Positions 42,769 to 45,898 of a stretch of 45,898 nt of DNA are shown one piece after another. The stretch's first letter is position 1, and each line of letters begins with the position of its first letter. Position numbers and translations under genes: made by a program. Origin of the DNA: Planctomycetota bacterium (GTDB taxonomy: Bacteria; Planctomycetota; Brocadiia; SM23-32; JAKLEA01); the NCBI GenBank assembly GCA_022711755.1, contig JAKLEA010000034.1, forward strand, positions 1 to 45,898. The letters run 5' to 3'. The notes below the pieces were generated by a model. The model did not search any database. It was not told where the DNA came from and saw only the letters and a program-made list of their open reading frames with translations.

Positions 42769-43794
42769 ATGTTGGAGCTTGGCAGGGAGGCCGCCAAAGG
42801 CGTCAGCGATCCCTGGCAGGCATATGCCATTCTGAAGAAGACGGGCCATTCGGAGAAGCAGATCGCGGATCTCTTCAACGAGAATCCCGGCGCGTATTGC
42901 TTTGCTGCGGGGACGCCGATCCGGACGCCCAACGGCGTTGTTCCTATTGAGAGAATCAAGGAAGGCGACATGGTTCTGGCGAGCGTGGACGGAACCGAGC
43001 CTTCGTCGCCGCTGGCTGCGACGGTATCCGCGAAATCTGCGAACAAGGTTGATGAGGTTGTTGAATTGGATCTCGGGGTCGAAAGAGTTCGATGCACGCC
43101 GGGACACTTGCTGTGGATTCACGGTCGAGGCTGGACAGAGGCCGGGAATCTGCTGGCGGGCGACAGCATCCCGACTGCCGGCGGGGGATTGGCCGCGGTG
43201 GGCGCTGTTGAGCGGGTTCGCGGAGCATTCCGCGTCTACAACTTCGAAACTCCGGGATTTGGGACGTACTACGCGGGCAAGGTCGGAATTCTCGCGCACA
43301 ACGCGACTGGACCGTGCTCGGCAGACGACGCAAAAAACTTCGCCAAGAATCTGGTAAATGCCAATGATCCGGCAATGAAGGAGGGACGTGAGCTATATGC
43401 GTCAATGAGAACTAATCACAATAACAGCCCAATGAGAAGAAGGCGTGCAAATTTCTTTAAGAAACATGGCGGTCAGAAGGGGGATCATCTCGATCATAAG
43501 ATCCCCCTGAGAGTGGCAAAAGAACTTGGACTAGGCGGAAATACAACGCGAGAGATACTTGAAAACGAAGGTAATTGGTGCATAATACCTGCGAAAGTTG
43601 CTTTCGATGAACATTTGAGCCGAAAGAAAATCTACTGGGATAAGGAGATTCGGAAGGCACGGAACACTCTTTGTGGCGAGGGATATCGTTGCGGCACCGA
43701 AAGTTACGAGAAAAGGGCGCTGGAGTTGCTTCAGGAAGCATCCAGCAGGGCCGATGCCATTGGCATAGCTCCAAGTCAGCGACCGCGCCATTAG
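42769..43794 (+). CDS. Shortened Hint-toxin gene with a different HNH-like tip (orphan module)
   Basis: A 341-residue frame starting just before a Hint domain. Hint runs from C44 (YCFAAGTPIRTPNG) to H177-N178 (ILAHNATG). The tip (179-341) has D239-H-L-D-H243-K-I-P and NEGNWCIIPAKVAFDEH, an HNH-type site different in layout from the first toxin. The long N-terminal carrier of the main toxin is missing. The frame begins after a stop at 42748 with the codons for LAGAA; the 16 bp at 42749-42764 equal 38476-38491 of the main gene in the same frame, suggesting a former junction. An ATG is present but has only a weak ribosome site. It may be silent or make a non-deliverable toxin. Confidence 0.78.
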   Translation: MLELGREAAKGVSDPWQAYAILKKTGHSEKQIADLFNENPGAYCFAAGTPIRTPNGVVPIERIKEGDMVLASVDGTEPSSPLAATVSAKSANKVDEVVELDLGVERVRCTPGHLLWIHGRGWTEAGNLLAGDSIPTAGGGLAAVGAVERVRGAFRVYNFETPGFGTYYAGKVGILAHNATGPCSADDAKNFAKNLVNANDPAMKEGRELYASMRTNHNNSPMRRRRANFFKKHGGQKGDHLDHKIPLRVAKELGLGGNTTREILENEGNWCIIPAKVAFDEHLSRKKIYWDKEIRKARNTLCGEGYRCGTESYEKRALELLQEASSRADAIGIAPSQRPRH

Positions 43795-43872
43795 AGTAGA
43801 CTGTGTTAGCGCGTTATTGCCTTGTCAATCGCATGGACGCGCTGCGAATCACGCTTGAGAAGAGGATTTGTC

Positions 43873-44514
43873 TTGCAGCCAAAGATATTCACGATTGAAA
43901 GGTTGTTCTTAGGCGAACCGCTTACTATGGAGCGTTGTGATGAACTCTGCAAAGTTTGCGGTTTATTAAGACTTCGGCGTGTCTGGTTCCCAAAGATAGA
44001 GATCACACCCGATTATGAGGGACAGGACATGGTTGACGGGTGGGAAACGTACTATTGCACAGAAAGACTTATGAGTGCCCTTCGAGATCGCGCCAGCATT
44101 AAGTTTGAGGAGGCAGAACGCATAGTGTTCGAGAACGAAGACGGCAGCAAGGACATATTGCCGCGATCAATGTGGCGAACATTATCCGGCGAGACCGCGA
44201 GAATCCGCGACATAATCATGAAACCGACGGGAGACTCCGTGAAGTGTCCCGCTTGCGGGCGCTTCAATGACTTTCAAGTGATAAGTTCGCCAGTCTGTCC
44301 AGAAACGGAATCGTGGATGACGTGGAGGGTGGACAGAAAGAGTTGGGGCGGGTCGAACATCTTCTACGGGGAAGACCAATTCGGCTTTCTGTGCGGTCCG
44401 ATAGTTACGCGTGCGTTTGTTGACATCGTAGAGAACTTCAATCTTGGCAAGGATGCCAGGATTCACGAGGTGCAGTGGGATGAAGAATCGGTTGATGAGG
44501 ATGGCGACAGTTGA
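43873..44514 (+). CDS. Double-CXXC immunity protein D (beside the second Hint-toxin)
   Basis: A 213-residue paralogue with CKVCG and CPACG and the segment VDIVENFNLGKDARIHEVQWDEE followed by an acidic tail. I place the start at TTG 43873, with GAGG seven nt upstream, because MQPKIFTIERLF then aligns with the N-termini of the other paralogues (for example RPRLYYADWL). It comes about 80 bp after the orphan Hint-toxin stop, so it is the best candidate antidote for that HNH tip. Its stop overlaps the start of gene E by 4 nt, so the two are translationally coupled. Confidence 0.78.
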   Translation: MQPKIFTIERLFLGEPLTMERCDELCKVCGLLRLRRVWFPKIEITPDYEGQDMVDGWETYYCTERLMSALRDRASIKFEEAERIVFENEDGSKDILPRSMWRTLSGETARIRDIIMKPTGDSVKCPACGRFNDFQVISSPVCPETESWMTWRVDRKSWGGSNIFYGEDQFGFLCGPIVTRAFVDIVENFNLGKDARIHEVQWDEESVDEDGDS

Positions 44515-45131
44515 GGCCACGCTTGTTCCACATTGACGGACTTCGCATGTGGGAGACGAAGTGCATGCCGCGCTTCCCCTTCCATTGCGATAGTTGCGGC
44601 AAGTCCATCATCTGGTGGGTCACGTTTGACGATGAGATTGACGTCCGCGCCTATGCCGGCGTGGACCTCCTTGAAACGTATACAGGTTTCTGTTGCACGT
44701 CTCGTCTGCGCCGCGCCCTGAGTGCTCTGCCGATGCTGGAGTTCCTTCCCAGACATGCCGCGTTGCATGAGGAGTTTGCCTCCAAAGACAGCAATGTCAT
44801 TCCTGACCGCGACATGTGGGAACTGCACATTGCCGAACTGGTTGAAGGAACAAATGAACGCCTGGCCTATGACGAGACCCGTCCAGCCTGCCCAGCATGC
44901 GGAAAGAGGGAATATGTTATCAAGACACAGTCGGGAAGATGCATCCAACTGAAATGGAATCTTTGGCGTCCCAACCTTGGCGACTGGTGTGGCGCGGCTG
45001 CGTTCTGGATGGTTGACCAGAGCCTGGATCGATCAGGTCCGATCGTAACCCAGGCGTTCGTGGACATCGTCGAGGACTTCAACCTTGGTCCTGACGCTGA
45101 AATACATGAAGTGAAATGGGCAGAGGAGTGA
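44511..45131 (+). CDS. Double-CXXC immunity protein E
   Basis: A 206-residue paralogue with CDSCG and CPACG. The start is TTG at 44511, overlapping the stop of gene D (TTGA). The N-terminal three quarters is distinct, but the last 132 bp and the downstream 49 bp are identical to those of immunity gene A. The shared C-terminus therefore comes from recombination or copying, while the variable N-terminal part may set toxin specificity. No toxin tip lies directly before it. Confidence 0.8.
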   Translation: MRPRLFHIDGLRMWETKCMPRFPFHCDSCGKSIIWWVTFDDEIDVRAYAGVDLLETYTGFCCTSRLRRALSALPMLEFLPRHAALHEEFASKDSNVIPDRDMWELHIAELVEGTNERLAYDETRPACPACGKREYVIKTQSGRCIQLKWNLWRPNLGDWCGAAAFWMVDQSLDRSGPIVTQAFVDIVEDFNLGPDAEIHEVKWAEE

Positions 45132-45180
45132 GGAGATCACAACCATATTGAGTCCTCGTGAGTCATTGCATTTTTACTTG
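45000..45180 (+). repeat. 181-bp perfect direct repeat, copy 2
   Basis: Identical to 40474-40654. The copy covers the end of immunity gene E and 49 bp beyond its stop codon. The next base differs from copy 1, giving a sharp boundary. Confidence 0.95.
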
Positions 45181-45242
45181 CGCCGCCTTCTCCCATAGAT
45201 AGACTTGGAACTAGCAGGATAACATGAAACATACGATCCTCC

Positions 45243-45485
45243 TTGGAGGAAGCAAGCATTAAACCTCAGTTGTTCTATCTGAGAGGATTGATTTGCGCGG
45301 AATTTCCGGCCTTTCCGGGATGGCTCGTTTTTTGCTCGCAATGCCGTCGCATGGCGTTCAATTATGGCAAGCGCGTCGGTCCGCTTTGCTGCGATATCTA
45401 CCACAAGGAAGACTTACTCGTGGCATCGGAGCGACTATACTGCACGCGCGGCCTGACCGAAGCGTTGGATGGAATGCCTGGGAAA
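45243..45485 (+). pseudogene. Truncated sixth double-CXXC immunity gene
   Basis: A frame from about 45243 (TTG) or 45258 encodes IKPQLFYLRGL, then WLVFCSQCRRMAFNYGKRVG, then EDLLVASERLYCT, and LTEALDGMPG. This matches the N-terminal third of immunity C (VFCEKCRRM, GPLYLDW, EDL/QDL, SLLYCT, ESLTVLPG). The similarity ends where the MITE-like element 2 begins at 45486, so the second CXXC and the C-terminus are lost. GGAGG lies at 45245-45249. It is probably a broken gene, a remnant of a further toxin-immunity module. Confidence 0.75.
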
Positions 45486-45562
45486 TCGGGGACGTTTCCC
45501 CGTTTCATGTTTTACGCATGTTCTGCTTTCTGGGGCGCCAGACTTAATAGGGTAACGTCCCC
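45486..45562. mobile_element. MITE-like element 2 interrupting the immunity relic
   Basis: GGGGACGTTTCCC at 45488-45500 and GGGTAACGTCCCC at 45550-45562 are near-perfect inverted ends (12 of 13). The interior (TTTCATGTTTTACG, CTTTCTGGGGCGCC) matches element 1 but lacks its 90-bp inner segment. It is non-coding, and no target duplication could be shown because the relic's 3' part is absent. Confidence 0.75.
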
Positions 45563-45674
45563 ATTATCCCCGACGGCGCGAAGCCAATTTATCCGGGGTA
45601 TGAAGGAAGCCCATTCCAGATGGCAACCGGCGATATGTTCACATGCCTTCAGATGCCTTTCGCGTGTCGTTTTC

Positions 45675-45800
45675 TCAGCCCGAAGGGCGTTTGATGGTAG
45701 CCACGGGTGCAACCCGTGGATGGCATCAGACACATTTTCCGAGTCCCGGCAGGGACGATTGATGGTCTGCCGGCCTTCAAACGCCCGTTTCACGGGCTTG
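45675..45800. repeat. Palindromic dispersed-repeat unit
   Basis: Several nested palindromes occur here: CCACGGGT/ACCCGTGG at 45701-45719, GTCCC/GGGAC at 45743-45756, GCCCGT/ACGGGC at 45783-45797, and an outer pair GGGCGTTTGA (45685-45694) with TCAAACGCCC (45777-45786). Units reading GTAGCCACGGGTGCAACCC are, as I recall, widely dispersed in some planctomycete-like and related genomes. No coding potential is supported; the rest of the window to 45898 shows no gene. Confidence 0.6.
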
Positions 45801-45898
45801 TGGAATATGGGCCGGCTCAGTCCACGGGCTTGCGAGGCTGTCGAAATACCTGGCACGCGAATTGCTGATATTGGAGAAGAGGGAGTTGGGTGTCACAG

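Noticed and set aside
42611..42835. 74-codon open frame between immunity C and the orphan Hint gene
   Set aside because: It reads into the Hint gene in another frame and shows no similarity to the toxin or immunity families.
43822..43872. Earlier TTG start for immunity gene D
   Set aside because: The extra 17 residues do not align with the paralogues and lack a ribosome site, whereas the TTG at 43873 has GAGG seven nt upstream.

Overview
Overview and likely host. The window is GC-rich (roughly 55-60% by eye), densely coded bacterial chromosome, with an accessory island at the right end. The gene content recalls Planctomycetota, Lentisphaerota or neighbouring lineages such as Hydrogenedentota. 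Pointers are a PEP-CTERM protein, a secreted giant with methyltransferase, PQQ-propeller and LamG parts, a Gfo/Idh/MocA oxidoreductase, a xylose-isomerase-like TIM barrel, a Cys-type sulfatase, a RING-like membrane protein, and proteins combining TPRs with RNA polymerase alpha-CTD modules or kinase-like domains. This assignment is inference from gene content; no rRNA or tRNA gene was recognised.

Layout, left part (1-18.9 kb). A PEP-CTERM propeller-like protein comes first. Next are a Gfo/Idh/MocA oxidoreductase divergent from galE, and a roughly 1300-residue exported protein. Then follow a membrane-anchored hypothetical, an orphan iron-type solute-binding lipoprotein, a hybrid histidine kinase and a sugar isomerase/epimerase. 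A rightward cluster follows behind a near-consensus promoter: TPR plus two alpha-CTDs, ruvA, a coiled-coil membrane protein and two zinc-ribbon membrane proteins.

Middle (18.9-36.6 kb). aconitase-icd forms a TCA-cycle operon with its own promoter. A type II restriction-modification pair follows, with an apparently leaderless methyltransferase mRNA. Then come a secreted TIM-barrel protein, an FHA kinase-like protein lacking the catalytic Asp, a small zinc-ribbon protein and a zinc-ribbon/pseudokinase/nine-TPR protein. A holC-like gene is translationally coupled to an HD phosphohydrolase, followed by a sulfatase. Two beta-propeller genes lie on the opposite strand.

Right part (37-45.6 kb), the most interesting region. 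It is a polymorphic-toxin island. A 958-residue protein carries a Hint autoprotease domain and a C-terminal HNH/EndoVII-like nuclease tip. It is followed by an immunity gene with its own promoter, then a start-less alternative toxin tip, two more immunity genes, a shortened Hint-toxin gene with a different HNH tip, two further immunity genes and a sixth, truncated immunity relic. All six immunity sequences belong to one family; the five intact ones have two CXXC pairs and the relic keeps the first. The array contains a perfect 67-bp repeat joining the active and silent tips, and a perfect 181-bp repeat joining the first and fifth immunity genes. Two related MITE-like elements with GGGGACGTT(T/A)CCC ends sit at the boundaries, one where the silent tip begins and one where the relic ends. 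The simplest reading is a toxin gene with a downstream archive of silent tips and immunity genes, built for exchange by homologous recombination. The window ends in a palindromic dispersed repeat.
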